This document shows positions 45,057 through 53,800 of a stretch of DNA of 64,000 bases, in pieces; within the stretch, counting starts at the first letter, position 1; each line of letters starts with the position of its first letter. Position numbers and translations under genes: made by a program. The notes below the pieces were generated by a model, which saw nothing but the letters and a program-made list of their open reading frames with translations, had not been told where the DNA came from and ran no database searches. Origin of the DNA: Nocardia pneumoniae NBRC 100136 (GTDB taxonomy: Bacteria > Actinomycetota > Actinomycetes > Mycobacteriales > Mycobacteriaceae); contig NZ_BAGF01000040.1 in NCBI RefSeq assembly GCF_000308755.1, positions 1 through 64,000 of the forward strand. Reading direction: 5' to 3'.

Positions 45057-45593
45057 TCAGGCCGGACGCAGCTCGGCCGCGCCGAACGAGACGTTGAACC
45101 GGTCGCACCAGATGGCCACGCTGGTCAGCTGGGCGAGGTCCGCGTCGGCGGGGATGGTGTAGTTCTGGTTGCCCTGATTGCCCTTGAGTTTGCCGAGGTC
45201 GGTGTGCACGCCGTCGTCGAAGACGAACCACCCGTCGCGGCCCTCGCGCACCGGGGCGTCGGTGAGCCAGACGTGCAGGTCGGGCCCGTCGGAGGTGTCG
45301 AGGTTCTCCAACCGCAGCACCCTGCTCCCGTCCGGCAGTCGCAAGACCACGACCGTGCCCGCCGTCGCGTGCTCATGCGACACGAATGTGCCGCGGGCGA
45401 TGGCGCGGGGCTGCGGTACCTCGGCACCGGGTGCCGGAACGGCGGAGACCGAGGGAGCCGCCTCCTGGACGGTGGTGTCGGTGAACAACCGCCACGGCTG
45501 GAACAGGGCGATGCCGACCACGAGTCCAGCGACCACCACGACGCTGATGACCCAGGTGATCGGCGAACGGGCGATCCTGCGTGCGGACACCAT
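45057..45593 (-). CDS. DM13-domain exported protein
   Basis: 178-aa protein with an N-terminal anchor (TWVISVVVVAGLVVGIALF) and a DM13 domain (about residues 65-178): ARGTFVSHEHATAGTV, LRLENLDTSDGPDLHVWLT and VAIWCDRFNVSFGAAEL. DM13 domains are proposed to take part in electron transfer through a conserved Cys, here the C of WCDRF. ATG 45593 has GAGGAG just upstream. Two copies of a 21-bp direct repeat lie about 55-98 bp upstream and may be regulator sites. Confidence 0.83.
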   Translation of the reverse strand: MVSARRIARSPITWVISVVVVAGLVVGIALFQPWRLFTDTTVQEAAPSVSAVPAPGAEVPQPRAIARGTFVSHEHATAGTVVVLRLPDGSRVLRLENLDTSDGPDLHVWLTDAPVREGRDGWFVFDDGVHTDLGKLKGNQGNQNYTIPADADLAQLTSVAIWCDRFNVSFGAAELRPA

Positions 45594-45629
45594 GGCATCT
45601 CCTCGGACGTCGTCACGTCACCTGCGGAC

Positions 45630-45930
45630 TCATTCTGCCTGGAACCCCGCGCCCGCACCGGGTAATGAGACGCGCCCGCACCGTGTAATGACAATGGTGT
45701 GGACGCGTCGGCCGATCGGCGAGTGTCCGAGCAGAACGCGACCGGAGAACCGGGTCTGCTCGGCCCGCGGAAGCGGATGGAACAGGCAGCCGTGCACGTC
45801 GCGGTAGCGCATCTCCAGGTCGCAGGTGCGGGAATAGCCGAGGCCGCCGACAGTTTCGATGGCAAGACGCACGCTGCGCACGAGCGCTTCGGCCGCAGCG
45901 GTCTTGCGGCCGAGCGTCTCCCGTACCGAT
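45630..45930 (-). pseudogene. Acyl-CoA dehydrogenase C-terminal remnant
   Basis: Minus-strand frame reading GRKTAAAEALVRSVRLAIETVGGLGYS, given here as AAAEALVRSVR and LAIETVGGLGYS, then CDLEMRYRDVHGCLFHPLPR. The GG-x-GYS and RYRDVHG pattern is the extreme C-terminus of acyl-CoA dehydrogenases, which are near 390 aa; some 300 residues are missing at the N-terminus. It ends at the junction with the plus-strand HxlR relic near 45930. Confidence 0.65.
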
Positions 45931-46126
45931 CGGCTCCGATATCGACTCGCTGTATCAGGTGTGGCTGGGACGGCTGCCGCTGGCGCACGCCCTGCGCACG
46001 GGCCGGGTGATGTTCACCGGCCCGCCCGCGCTCACCCGGCGCATGCCCTCGGTTCTGCTGCTGAGCCCGGTCGCGCCGTACGCGGATCCGCTGCGCGACC
46101 GGGGCCCTGTCACCCGCGCGTCGTAG
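45929..46126 (+). pseudogene. HxlR-type regulator C-terminal remnant
   Basis: Plus-strand frame reading DIDSLYQVWLGRLPLAHALRTG, shortened here to SLYQVWLGRLPLAHALR, then VMFTGPPALTRRMPSVLLLSPVAPY and a TAG at 46124. This is the SCP2-like tail of winged-helix HxlR regulators found in mycolate actinomycetes; the DNA-binding half is absent. It meets the oppositely oriented acyl-CoA dehydrogenase relic head to head, as expected if one deletion removed both 5' ends of a divergent pair. Confidence 0.6.
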
Positions 46127-46245
46127 GTATCGGTGCTCGTGCCGACCGCGGCGTGCGTTCCTGGGTCATCTGCAACTCGGCCAGCGGGCTGGTAGGGGCT
46201 GACCTCCGGACCATGACGATGTGGAAACTGGCGATCAAGCCATGG

Positions 46246-46884
46246 TCAGCCTTTCGGGTGTCGGGCGGTGTCGGTCAGCACGCCGTCGAGCAGGGTGGTC
46301 GCGAGGACCTCGGCGATCTCGCCGGGGGAGCGGTCGCCGTGCGGGCGGTACCAGAACGTCACCATGTTCAGCATGCCGAGCACGCTGTTGGTGACCACGT
46401 GGTCGTCGGTGCGCAGCAGCCCCTCGGCGTGGCCCGCGTCGATGACCCGCTGCCAGCAGCGCTGGACCCGGTCGCGCAGGTCCTGGAGTTCGGCGGCGCG
46501 GTCGCCGGTCAGCGCGGTGACGTCGCGCAACTGGATGGCCACCTCCCGCTGATGGCGGATGATCAGCTGGACGTGACTGTGGATCAGCTCGCGCAGCTTG
46601 GTGATCGGATCCTCCGGGCCAGCGGCGATCTGTTCGGCGTCGACGAGCATCCGCTGGATGTAGTCGCGCAGGATCTGCCACAGCAGCTCCTCCTTGGAGC
46701 CGATGTGGTAGTACAGCGCGCCGCGCTGCACGTCGGCGCGCTCGCCGATCTCGGCCACGCCGGTGCCGTGGAATCCCTTCTCGGCGAACAGGTCGATCGC
46801 CGCGCGCATGATCCGGTCCCTGGTGTCGCCGGCCGTCGATTCGGCGGCTGGTGGGCGGCCGCGGCGGCGCGACGGCGCGGTCAT
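46246..46884 (-). CDS. TetR-family regulator, third gene of the SDR-ADH operon
   Basis: 212-aa TetR protein. The N-terminal arm is basic (RRRGRPP), and the HTH is at about residues 25-70 (IDLFAEKGFHGTGVAEIG, then RGALYYHIGSKEELL). The C-terminal domain is of the common actinobacterial type with LGMLNMVTFWYRP. ATG 46884 overlaps the alcohol dehydrogenase stop by 4 bp, so it is translationally coupled. It probably represses its own operon via the palindrome at 48690-48709. Ligand unknown. Confidence 0.87.
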   Translation of the reverse strand: MTAPSRRRGRPPAAESTAGDTRDRIMRAAIDLFAEKGFHGTGVAEIGERADVQRGALYYHIGSKEELLWQILRDYIQRMLVDAEQIAAGPEDPITKLRELIHSHVQLIIRHQREVAIQLRDVTALTGDRAAELQDLRDRVQRCWQRVIDAGHAEGLLRTDDHVVTNSVLGMLNMVTFWYRPHGDRSPGEIAEVLATTLLDGVLTDTARHPKG

Positions 46885-47930
46885 CGGCGCGGATCCAGCA
46901 CGACCTTGCCCACCCCGTCGGCCCGATCGGCGAACATGCGGTAGGCCGCGGGTCCGTCGGACATCGGAAGCTGATGGGTGACCACGGCCTCGGGGCGCAG
47001 TCTGCCGCCCGCGGTGAGTTTCAGCAGTGCGGGCAGTTCGTACTGGACCGAGCACAGTCCGATGTGGAACTCGAGCTCCTTCACCTGCGCCGCCATCATG
47101 TGGAACGGATAGGAGCGGTTCTGGCTGACGCCGACCACGCTGACCCGGCCGCGGTGCCCGACCGCGCTGATCGCGAGCTTGATGGTGGCGTCGGCGCCCA
47201 CCGCCTCGATCGCCACGTCCGCGCCGCCGCCGAGTGTTTCGCGGATCGCCTGCTTGGGGTCGTCCGACTCGACCGGCTCGGCGCCGAGGTCGGCGGCGCG
47301 CTTGCGGCGTTCGGCGAGCAGGTCGACGCCGAGCACCCGCGCCGCGCCCATCGCGAACGCGGACTGGACCGCCATCAGCCCGACCGGACCGAGCCCGATG
47401 ACCACGACCGTGTCGCCTGGGGCGATGCGGGCCCGGCGGGCGCCGTACCAGGCGGTCGGCGCGTTGTCGGTGAGGACGACGGCGGCCGCGTCGCTCACCT
47501 CGTCGGGCAGCGCCGCCAGGTTTCCCGCGGCGTGCGGGACGGCGACTACTTGGGCCTGGCAGCCCGGCAGCGAGCCGCCGAGGCCGTAGCAGGCGTCGAC
47601 CGGCAGCGGGTGCCGAGCGCACGCGGCGACGATCCCGGCGCGGCACTGCGCGCAGCCGTCGCAGCCCACCGAAGCGGGTACCAGCACGCGGTCGCCGACC
47701 GAGAAGCCGCGGGTCTGCGGCCCGAGTTCGACGATCTCGCCGACCGCCTCGTGCCCGACGCAGTAGCCGGTGGTGGACACGAAACCGTGCCCGCCGTAGA
47801 TGTGCAGGTCGCTGCCGCAGATCCCGGTGGCGGTGACCCGGACGATCGCGCCGTCGGGTCCGGGCAGCGCGGGGTCGGGACGATCGGAGTACGCGATCTG
47901 CTGGGGGCCTTCGTAGGTCAGTGCTTTCAT
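46881..47930 (-). CDS. Zinc-dependent alcohol dehydrogenase
   Basis: 349-aa medium-chain dehydrogenase. Catalytic zinc ligands lie in GICGSDLH and VGHEAVGE. The structural-zinc lobe has Cys in GCDGCAQCRAG. The Rossmann motif is VVIGLGPVGLMA, and the acidic VLGVD after it suggests NAD(H). It sits between an SDR and a TetR gene with ATGA overlaps on both sides, so the three form a tight operon. The two dehydrogenases may act on the same alcohol or its product; substrate unknown. Confidence 0.87.
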   Translation of the reverse strand: MKALTYEGPQQIAYSDRPDPALPGPDGAIVRVTATGICGSDLHIYGGHGFVSTTGYCVGHEAVGEIVELGPQTRGFSVGDRVLVPASVGCDGCAQCRAGIVAACARHPLPVDACYGLGGSLPGCQAQVVAVPHAAGNLAALPDEVSDAAAVVLTDNAPTAWYGARRARIAPGDTVVVIGLGPVGLMAVQSAFAMGAARVLGVDLLAERRKRAADLGAEPVESDDPKQAIRETLGGGADVAIEAVGADATIKLAISAVGHRGRVSVVGVSQNRSYPFHMMAAQVKELEFHIGLCSVQYELPALLKLTAGGRLRPEAVVTHQLPMSDGPAAYRMFADRADGVGKVVLDPRR

Positions 47931-48667
47931 CGCCAGCCTCCGTCCACGGCGAGGGTCGCTCCGGTGCAGAACGCCGAGGCATCGGTAGCGAAGAACAACG
48001 CGGCGCCGACGATCTCCTCCGGCTCACCGACCCGGCGCAGCGCATTGTGCTCGGTGAGTTGGGTTCGCAGTGCGTCCGGCCACGCGGCCGAGATGTCGGT
48101 GGCGAACGGGCCGCACTGGATGGTGTTGACCCGCACCGTCGGCCCGAACGTCTGGGCCAGCCCGCCGGTCAGGGCGCTGAGCCCCGCCTTGGCCGCCGAG
48201 TAGGGGACCGCGAACGGCTCCGGTCTGGCCGCCTCGATCGAGGAGATGTTGATGATCGAGCCGCCGCCCCCGGCCGCCATGCGACTGCCGATCAGCGCCG
48301 AAAGCCGGAACGGTCCTTTCAGGTTCACGCCGATGACCTTGTCGAACAACGCCTCGGTGACCTGATCCAGGCTCGGGTACAGCGGCGACAGCCCGGCATT
48401 GTTGACCAGCACGTCGACCCGTCCGAACTCGGCGTAGACCGTCTCCACCAGCGCGTCGCACTGTGCCCAGTCGCTGACATTGCAGGCGACCGGCAGGGCG
48501 CGGCGGCCGAACCGCTCGGTCACCTCGTCGGCGAGGGCGGCGCATCCGTCCAGCTTGCGGCTGGCGATCACCACGTCCGCGCCCGCTTCGGCGAACGCGA
48601 GCACCATCTGTTTGCCCAAGCCCCGGCTCCCGCCGGTGACGACGGCGACCTTGTCGGTGAGTGGCAC
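47927..48667 (-). CDS. Short-chain dehydrogenase/reductase
   Basis: 246-aa classical SDR: TGGSRGLGKQM cofactor loop near residue 12, NNAGLS, the catalytic Ser of NISSIEA, the YSAAK pair, and the C-terminal AVDGGWR. GTG 48667 is preceded by AGGAG at 5 bp; no in-frame ATG lies at the homology start. It is the first gene of the SDR-ADH-TetR operon. It is also divergent from glcB, with 243 bp between the starts holding several palindromes. Confidence 0.88.
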   Translation of the reverse strand: MPLTDKVAVVTGGSRGLGKQMVLAFAEAGADVVIASRKLDGCAALADEVTERFGRRALPVACNVSDWAQCDALVETVYAEFGRVDVLVNNAGLSPLYPSLDQVTEALFDKVIGVNLKGPFRLSALIGSRMAAGGGGSIINISSIEAARPEPFAVPYSAAKAGLSALTGGLAQTFGPTVRVNTIQCGPFATDISAAWPDALRTQLTEHNALRRVGEPEEIVGAALFFATDASAFCTGATLAVDGGWR

Positions 48668-48689
48668 CTGAACTCCTGCTGTGTCGATA

Positions 48690-48709
48690 AATGTTCCGAT
48701 CAGTACATT
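48690..48709. promoter_or_regulatory. Probable TetR operator for the SDR-ADH-TetR operon
   Basis: AATGTTCCGATCAGTACATT, an imperfect palindrome matching TGTnCnGATCnGnACA at its centre, with outer AATGT/ACATT arms. It ends 23 bp upstream of the SDR start. Control by the TetR of the same operon is inferred from position and motif type. Confidence 0.5.
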
Positions 48710-48842
48710 AAATCGGTCCCGCGATACGATCAAGGGGCTGTGCGGCCGACCGCCGACGGCCGGAAGACCCGCTGGGTGACGAACCTGTGCACTATGGCGT
48801 GGCGGAATGGATGGGGCAGAGGGCAGGATGACCCGTCGCGCG

Positions 48843-48864
48843 GTGGTACCACTACCCGCGGGTA
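48843..48864. promoter_or_regulatory. Abutting palindromes upstream of glcB
   Basis: Two perfect palindromes lie end to end: GTGGTACCAC (48843-48852) and TACCCGCGGGTA (48853-48864). They end 46 bp before the glcB ATG, in the position of a promoter operator. Glyoxylate genes in related bacteria are carbon-source controlled, but I cannot match these sites to a named regulator. Confidence 0.5.
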
Positions 48865-48910
48865 ACATGGCCCTGTTTCCCACTTGGCTTTCTCGGAAGT
48901 GAGGCAGTAG

Positions 48911-51091
48911 ATGACAGAGCGGATTCAGGTCGGCGGGCTCCAGGTGGCCAGCGTTCTCCACGAGTTCGTCGAGAACGAGGCGCTCCCCGGTACCGGCGTC
49001 GATTCCGCCGCGTTCTGGGCGGGCGCCGAACAGGTCATCAACGATCTCGCCCCGCGCAACCGCGCCTTGCTGGCCGAGCGCGACGAGATCCAGGGCAAGG
49101 TCGACGCCTGGCACGCCGAGCACCCCGGCGCGAACTACGACCGGGCCGCCTACAAGAACTTCCTTACCGAGATCGGTTACCTGCGCCCCGAGCCCGCCGA
49201 TTTCCAGATCGCCACCCAGAACGTCGACGACGAGATCGCCGTGACCGCGGGCCCGCAGCTGGTGGTGCCGGTGATGAACGCCCGTTTCGCGATCAACGCC
49301 GCGAACGCGCGCTGGGGCTCGCTGTACGACGCGCTCTACGGCACCGACGCCATCTCCGAGGCGGGCGGTGCGGAGAAGGGCACCGGCTACAACAAGGTGC
49401 GCGGCGACAAGGTCATCGAGTGGGCGCGCAACTTCCTCGACGACTCGGTCACCTTGATCACCGGCTCGCACATCGGTTCGACGTACTACAAGATCGTCGA
49501 CGGCGAGCTGGAGGTCGGCCTGGAGGACGGCACCAGCATCGGTCTGGCCGACGCCTCCCAGCTGGTCGGCTACCTGGGTGATCCGGAGGCGCCGAGCTCG
49601 GTGCTGCTGAAGCACAACGGCCTGCACATCGAGATCCAGATCGACCCGCAGTCGCCGATCGGAAGCACCGACACCGCGGGCGTCAAGGACGTCGTGCTGG
49701 AGTCCGCGGTCACCACCATCATGGACTTCGAGGACTCGGTCGCCGCCGTGGACGCCGAGGACAAGGTGCTGTGCTACCGCAACTGGCTCGGCCTGATGAA
49801 GGGCGACCTCGCCGAGGAGGTCACCAAGGGCGGCAAGACCTTCACCCGCACCATGAACCCCGACCGCGTGTACACCGCGCTGGACGGCGGTGAGCTGGTG
49901 CTGCACGGCCGTTCGCTGCTGTTCGTGCGCAACGTCGGTCACCTGATGACCTCCGACGCGATCCTCGACGCCCAGGGCAACGAGGTCCCCGAGGGCATCA
50001 TGGACGGGCTGATCACCTCGCTGATCGCCAAGCACAGCCTGGTCGGCGACGCCAAGCTGACCAACAGCCGCACCGGCTCGGTCTACATCGTGAAGCCGAA
50101 GATGCACGGCCCCGACGAGGTCGCGTTCACCAACGAGCTGTTCGGCCGGATCGAGGACATCCTCGGCCTGGAGCGCAACACCCTCAAGGTCGGCATCATG
50201 GACGAGGAGCGCCGCACCACGGTGAACCTGAAGGCCTGCATCCAGGCCGCCGCCGAGCGCGTCGTGTTCATCAACACCGGCTTCCTCGACCGCACCGGCG
50301 ACGAGATCCACACCTCCATGGAGGCCGGGCCGATGGTCCGCAAGGCCGACATGAAGTCCCAGCAGTGGATCCTGTCCTACGAGGACTGGAACGTCGACAC
50401 GGGTCTGGCCGCCGGTCTGCCCGGCAAGGCGCAGATCGGCAAGGGCATGTGGGCCATGCCGGACCTGATGGCCGACATGCTCACGCAGAAGATCGGTCAC
50501 CCGCGCGCGGGCGCCAACACCGCCTGGGTGCCGTCGCCGACCGCCGCCACCCTGCACGCGACCCACTACCACCTGGTCGACGTGTTCCAGCGGCAGCAGG
50601 AGATCGCCAAGGCCGGTCGCCGCGCCACCGTCGACGAGATCCTCCAGATCCCGCTGGCCGCCGAGCCGAACTGGACCGACGAGGAGAAGCGCCAGGAGCT
50701 GGACAACAACTCGCAATCCATCCTCGGCTACGTGGTGCGCTGGATCGACCAGGGCGTCGGCTGCTCCAAGGTGCCCGACATCAAGGATGTCGCGCTCATG
50801 GAAGACCGCGCGACCCTGCGTATTTCCAGCCAGCTGATGGCGAACTGGCTGCGGCACGGCGTGGTCACCGCCGATGAGGTGGTGGCCAGCCTGGAGCGGA
50901 TGGCCCCGGTCGTGGACCGGCAGAACGCCGGTGACCCGAACTACCGCCCCATGGCGCCGGACTTCGCGGGCAGCATCGCCTTCCAGGCGGCGAAGGAACT
51001 GATCCTGGAGGGCACCAAGCAGCCCAACGGATACACCGAGCCGATCCTGCACCGCCGTCGTCGCGAGGCGAAGGCCCTGGCCTGCGTCTAG
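48911..51091 (+). CDS. glcB: Malate synthase G
   Basis: 726-aa single-chain malate synthase of the G type. It condenses glyoxylate with acetyl-CoA to malate in the glyoxylate bypass. Landmarks are [17 protein letters not shown], an active-site Arg in the [15 protein letters not shown] region, [13 protein letters not shown] and the C-terminal [15 protein letters not shown]. Length equals that of mycobacterial GlcB. ATG 48911 follows GGAAGTGAGG. Acetate or fatty-acid growth should induce it; the two palindromes upstream may mediate this. Confidence 0.97.
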   Translation: MTERIQVGGLQVASVLHEFVENEALPGTGVDSAAFWAGAEQVINDLAPRNRALLAERDEIQGKVDAWHAEHPGANYDRAAYKNFLTEIGYLRPEPADFQIATQNVDDEIAVTAGPQLVVPVMNARFAINAANARWGSLYDALYGTDAISEAGGAEKGTGYNKVRGDKVIEWARNFLDDSVTLITGSHIGSTYYKIVDGELEVGLEDGTSIGLADASQLVGYLGDPEAPSSVLLKHNGLHIEIQIDPQSPIGSTDTAGVKDVVLESAVTTIMDFEDSVAAVDAEDKVLCYRNWLGLMKGDLAEEVTKGGKTFTRTMNPDRVYTALDGGELVLHGRSLLFVRNVGHLMTSDAILDAQGNEVPEGIMDGLITSLIAKHSLVGDAKLTNSRTGSVYIVKPKMHGPDEVAFTNELFGRIEDILGLERNTLKVGIMDEERRTTVNLKACIQAAAERVVFINTGFLDRTGDEIHTSMEAGPMVRKADMKSQQWILSYEDWNVDTGLAAGLPGKAQIGKGMWAMPDLMADMLTQKIGHPRAGANTAWVPSPTAATLHATHYHLVDVFQRQQEIAKAGRRATVDEILQIPLAAEPNWTDEEKRQELDNNSQSILGYVVRWIDQGVGCSKVPDIKDVALMEDRATLRISSQLMANWLRHGVVTADEVVASLERMAPVVDRQNAGDPNYRPMAPDFAGSIAFQAAKELILEGTKQPNGYTEPILHRRRREAKALACV

Positions 51092-51111
51092 TCTCCCGGT
51101 CTCCGGGCGTC

Positions 51112-51152
51112 GCGAATCCCCTGGCCGAATTCCGGTCAGGGGATTCGCTTTT
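51112..51152 (+). terminator. Intrinsic terminator of glcB
   Basis: Perfect 12-bp stem GCGAATCCCCTG / CAGGGGATTCGC with a 13-nt loop, followed by TTTT. It begins 20 bp after the glcB stop. This is an unusually classic U-tailed terminator for a GC-rich genome. Confidence 0.9.
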
Positions 51153-51226
51153 CACGAGTTTCGATCCTGTTTATCGGTCCGTTACCCTGGGTGCCGCACG
51201 AGATCGTCTATTTGTGAGGAAGATTC

Positions 51227-51328
51227 ATGGGAAGCGTTGTGCTCGACATCGTGGCATTGGTCGTCAATCGCGCGGCGATGTTCTGGAACTGGATGGCCAC
51301 CGGCTCGGCGGGCTTTCCGCCGCTGTAA
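51227..51328 (+). CDS. 33-aa small hydrophobic protein
   Basis: A 34-codon frame beginning MGSVVLDIVALVV and ending GSAGFPPL. The ATG follows GTGAGGAAG with 6-bp spacing. It lies in the 349 bp between the glcB and next gene, is preceded by the glcB terminator and followed 27 bp later by its own U-tailed hairpin, so it forms an independent transcription unit. One hydrophobic stretch with paired Trp residues suggests membrane association. No family recognised. Confidence 0.55.
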   Translation: MGSVVLDIVALVVNRAAMFWNWMATGSAGFPPL

Positions 51329-51355
51329 GCATGCGGCGATGCGGAATTCGAGCAT

Positions 51356-51390
51356 AATCCCCTGGTCAGGAGTACTGGCCGGGGGATTTT
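51356..51390 (+). terminator. Intrinsic terminator after the 33-aa gene
   Basis: A 14-bp stem, AATCCCCTGGTCAG with CTGGCCGGGGGATT (two G-U pairs), a 5-nt loop and a following TTTT run. It closes the small transcription unit at 51227. Confidence 0.85.
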
Positions 51391-51439
51391 CCTTGTCGAT
51401 ACCCACCCGTGAGACCGTTGCCGTCCGTATCTTGAACAC

Positions 51440-52009
51440 GTGAACTCCGCAGGTCCCGTGCGCATGCGCACTCCCCGTTGGTTCGTGCTGTGGATGGGTC
51501 TGCTGACCGCGTGTGTCGTGGTCTGCTGCGCAGCGCTGTTCTGGCAGCTGGCCGCTGAGGGAACGTTCCCGACGCTGGTCGTGCTGTGGGTGGTGCTCGG
51601 CGTGCTCGGCGGGATCGCCGCCCTGTTCGGACTGCTCGGGTTGTTCCGCTACCGCGCCTACTTCTACAGCCTCGCGTCACCGGTCCTCATCGCGGTCTTG
51701 GTCGGCCTGACGTTGTACGGCGTCCCGCAGAGCACCGGCTGGAAACTTTCCCGCGCCATCCTCGAGGACCATGCCGCCGATTGCGTCAACCCCGGTCACC
51801 GCACCCGCCTCGGCCTCTACACCATCACCTTCATCACACCCCGCGACGGCGGCTGCCTGTTCTACACCCAAGCGGGCGAATCGAATTCGGAAGGGTTCGC
51901 CTACTTCCGCGATCCGGCGACTCCACCCCACCTCGGCCCGCCCGCTCTCGACGGCATCGAGTACGCCGCGTTCGACCGGCAGTGGTACCGGTTCGTGGAC
52001 GATCACTGA
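51440..52009 (+). CDS. Hypothetical membrane protein
   Basis: 189-aa protein with three hydrophobic helices in the first 95 residues (WFVLWMGLLTACVVVCC, LVVLWVVLGVLGGIAALF, SPVLIAVLVGLTLYG). These precede a soluble domain with two Cys (ADCVNPGH, DGGCLFY) that could form a disulfide outside the cell. GTG 51440 has no ribosome site close by, so a leaderless transcript is possible. No family recognised. Confidence 0.65.
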   Translation: MNSAGPVRMRTPRWFVLWMGLLTACVVVCCAALFWQLAAEGTFPTLVVLWVVLGVLGGIAALFGLLGLFRYRAYFYSLASPVLIAVLVGLTLYGVPQSTGWKLSRAILEDHAADCVNPGHRTRLGLYTITFITPRDGGCLFYTQAGESNSEGFAYFRDPATPPHLGPPALDGIEYAAFDRQWYRFVDDH

Positions 52010-52054
52010 GACCGGTCGCCGAAGACCCCGTCGACAACGACGCGTGGGCGCGGA

Positions 52055-52789
52055 TCACCACTCGAACGGCAATGGCTGGCGGGGCTCGATCCAGAGGGCT
52101 TCGGCCAGGGCGCAGAGGGTTCCGTCGGTGCGGGCCAGGGCCACGCCCACGGTGTGTTTGCGGCCGTCTTGGGAGATCGGCCAGCCGTAGGAGATGTAGC
52201 GCTCACCGGCACGGACGGGCTCGAGCTGGGTGCCGGTGAGGGCCGCGGTGACCGCGCCGGGGCGCAGATCGCGCAGCGCCATCGCGGACCAGCCGCCTGG
52301 GCAATCCAAAGCCGCCCAGACGTTTGCGGTGGCGAGCAGGCCATCGGGTCCGCCGAGCGCTGGGTCGGGTGTCCAGGCGCAGACGACCATGTCGTGCGCG
52401 GGAACGGCCCAGGGCGACAGCCGCAGCCCGCGGCCGGGCGAGCAGGCCGCGCCGCAGCCATAGCAGTGGCTCATCTTGCGCAGCACCTGCGCGGCGGCCG
52501 TGGCTGCCTGCGCTTCCGCCAAGGGGGGCGCGGGCGGTGGGCTGATCGTGACCACCGACGCCGACGCTTCGGCGAGCACGGCGCCGTCCTGATCGGTCAG
52601 CGTCGCACCGCCGGAGCTGTCGGCGGACAGCATGATCGGGGTGTCCACGGTGACCGCGCGCCGGAAGTCCACGCGCACTTCCGCGGCGCTGCTCGCGGAC
52701 GCGAGCAGGCCCGCCACGTACCCGCCGAACGCCACGCCCGGATAGCCACGCACGTGCCCCGGCACGGTGAACGCATCGGTGCGAATCAT
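52055..52789 (-). CDS. Hotdog-fold thioesterase-like protein
   Basis: 244-aa protein. Two halves each look like a hotdog unit: an N-terminal one with FGGYVAGLLASAS and VDFRRAVTVDTPI, and a C-terminal one ending VGVALARTDGTLCALAEALWIE. The centre has a CYGCG Cys pair that could bind a metal. Such double-hotdog proteins hydrolyse acyl-CoA thioesters or act as dehydratases. ATG 52789 is the start. The 239-bp spacer up to the next gene holds nothing I recognise. Confidence 0.6.
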   Translation of the reverse strand: MIRTDAFTVPGHVRGYPGVAFGGYVAGLLASASSAAEVRVDFRRAVTVDTPIMLSADSSGGATLTDQDGAVLAEASASVVTISPPPAPPLAEAQAATAAAQVLRKMSHCYGCGAACSPGRGLRLSPWAVPAHDMVVCAWTPDPALGGPDGLLATANVWAALDCPGGWSAMALRDLRPGAVTAALTGTQLEPVRAGERYISYGWPISQDGRKHTVGVALARTDGTLCALAEALWIEPRQPLPFEW

Positions 52790-53028
52790 CAGTAGCCCAA
52801 CCTCTCCCGGCCGACGATCATGATCCGGTCACGTCAGACGATACCGCCGTACCGGGTATGATCTCGCGCCGCCGTGCGGAACCGGGCCGACCGGCCGCCG
52901 TAGTGCGCAACACCATGTACCACCCCCGGCATTCCGCTCACCGCGGCGCCAGGCGTCCGTGCAGGTCAACGGCTCGGTGGAATTCCCCCGCGCCGAGCGC
53001 TGTTGCGCCGAGGGTGACGAAAGCTGGC

Positions 53029-53787
53029 ATGAACGTACTGATCGTGTACGCCCACCCGAAGCCGGACTCACTCACCGGCGCGCTGAAAGACGTTGCGGTG
53101 CACCAATTACGGGCGGACGGGCACGAGGTGCGGATCTCGGATCTCTACACGATGGGCTGGAAGGCCGCCGCCGACACCGACGATTTCGGCGCCGTCGAGG
53201 AGAGCAATTTCATGCTCGCCTCCGGCGAGGCCTACCACAACGGGACGCTCAGTCCCGACATCCGCGCCGAGCAGGAGAAACTGCTCTGGGCAGACGCTGT
53301 CGTGCTGCATTTCCCGCTGTGGTGGTTCGGCCTGCCCGCCATCCTGAAAGGCTGGGTGGATCGGGTCCTCACCTGCGGCTTCGCCTACGGGGCCGGAGGC
53401 AAGGCGATGCCGAGGTATGGCGCGGGTGTGCTGGCGGGCCGGAGGGCGATGCTCGTGGTCGGTATCGGAGGCAAGCAGCCGTCGTATTCCGATCGCGGCA
53501 TCAATGGGCCGGTCGAGGATCTGCTGTTCCCCATTCACCACGGCATCCTGTACTACACGGGTATGGACGTGCTGCCGCCGTTCCTGGTGCACGACACGAT
53601 CCGGCTCGGCTCGCAGCGTTTCGACGAGGTCGCCGACGACCTGCGGCGCCGGATGTCGGACCTGCGCGGGCTGGAGCCGATCCGGTACCGCCCGCAGGGC
53701 GGTGGCGACTACGACCGCAGCCTGCGCTTGGAACCAGGCCGCGAGGTGGACGGCGCGACCGGATTCGCGTTGCACGTGGCATCGTGA
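53029..53787 (+). CDS. NAD(P)H-dependent oxidoreductase, NQO1/KefF type
   Basis: 252-aa flavodoxin-like FMN/FAD oxidoreductase of the NQO1 family. It opens VLIVYAHPKPDSLTGALK and has VVLHFPLWWFGLPAILKGWVDRVL, the flavin-binding loop typical of MdaB/KefF proteins. It would reduce quinones by two electrons using NAD(P)H. Start at the ATG at 53029; the frame is open from 52858 but that part is Arg-rich shadow. Convergent with the DUF305 gene, 13 bp between stops. Confidence 0.88.
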   Translation: MNVLIVYAHPKPDSLTGALKDVAVHQLRADGHEVRISDLYTMGWKAAADTDDFGAVEESNFMLASGEAYHNGTLSPDIRAEQEKLLWADAVVLHFPLWWFGLPAILKGWVDRVLTCGFAYGAGGKAMPRYGAGVLAGRRAMLVVGIGGKQPSYSDRGINGPVEDLLFPIHHGILYYTGMDVLPPFLVHDTIRLGSQRFDEVADDLRRRMSDLRGLEPIRYRPQGGGDYDRSLRLEPGREVDGATGFALHVAS

Positions 53788-53800
53788 CTCCGCGACGCGG

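Noticed and set aside
44801..45057. tRNA or structured RNA in the HNH-DM13 spacer
   Set aside because: No cloverleaf or strong hairpin was found; the region is better explained by the 43-aa frame and a promoter.
47927..51052. 1041-codon minus-strand frame running from glcB into the SDR gene
   Set aside because: Only the last 246 codons (SDR) are real; the rest is antisense to glcB and crosses the promoter region.
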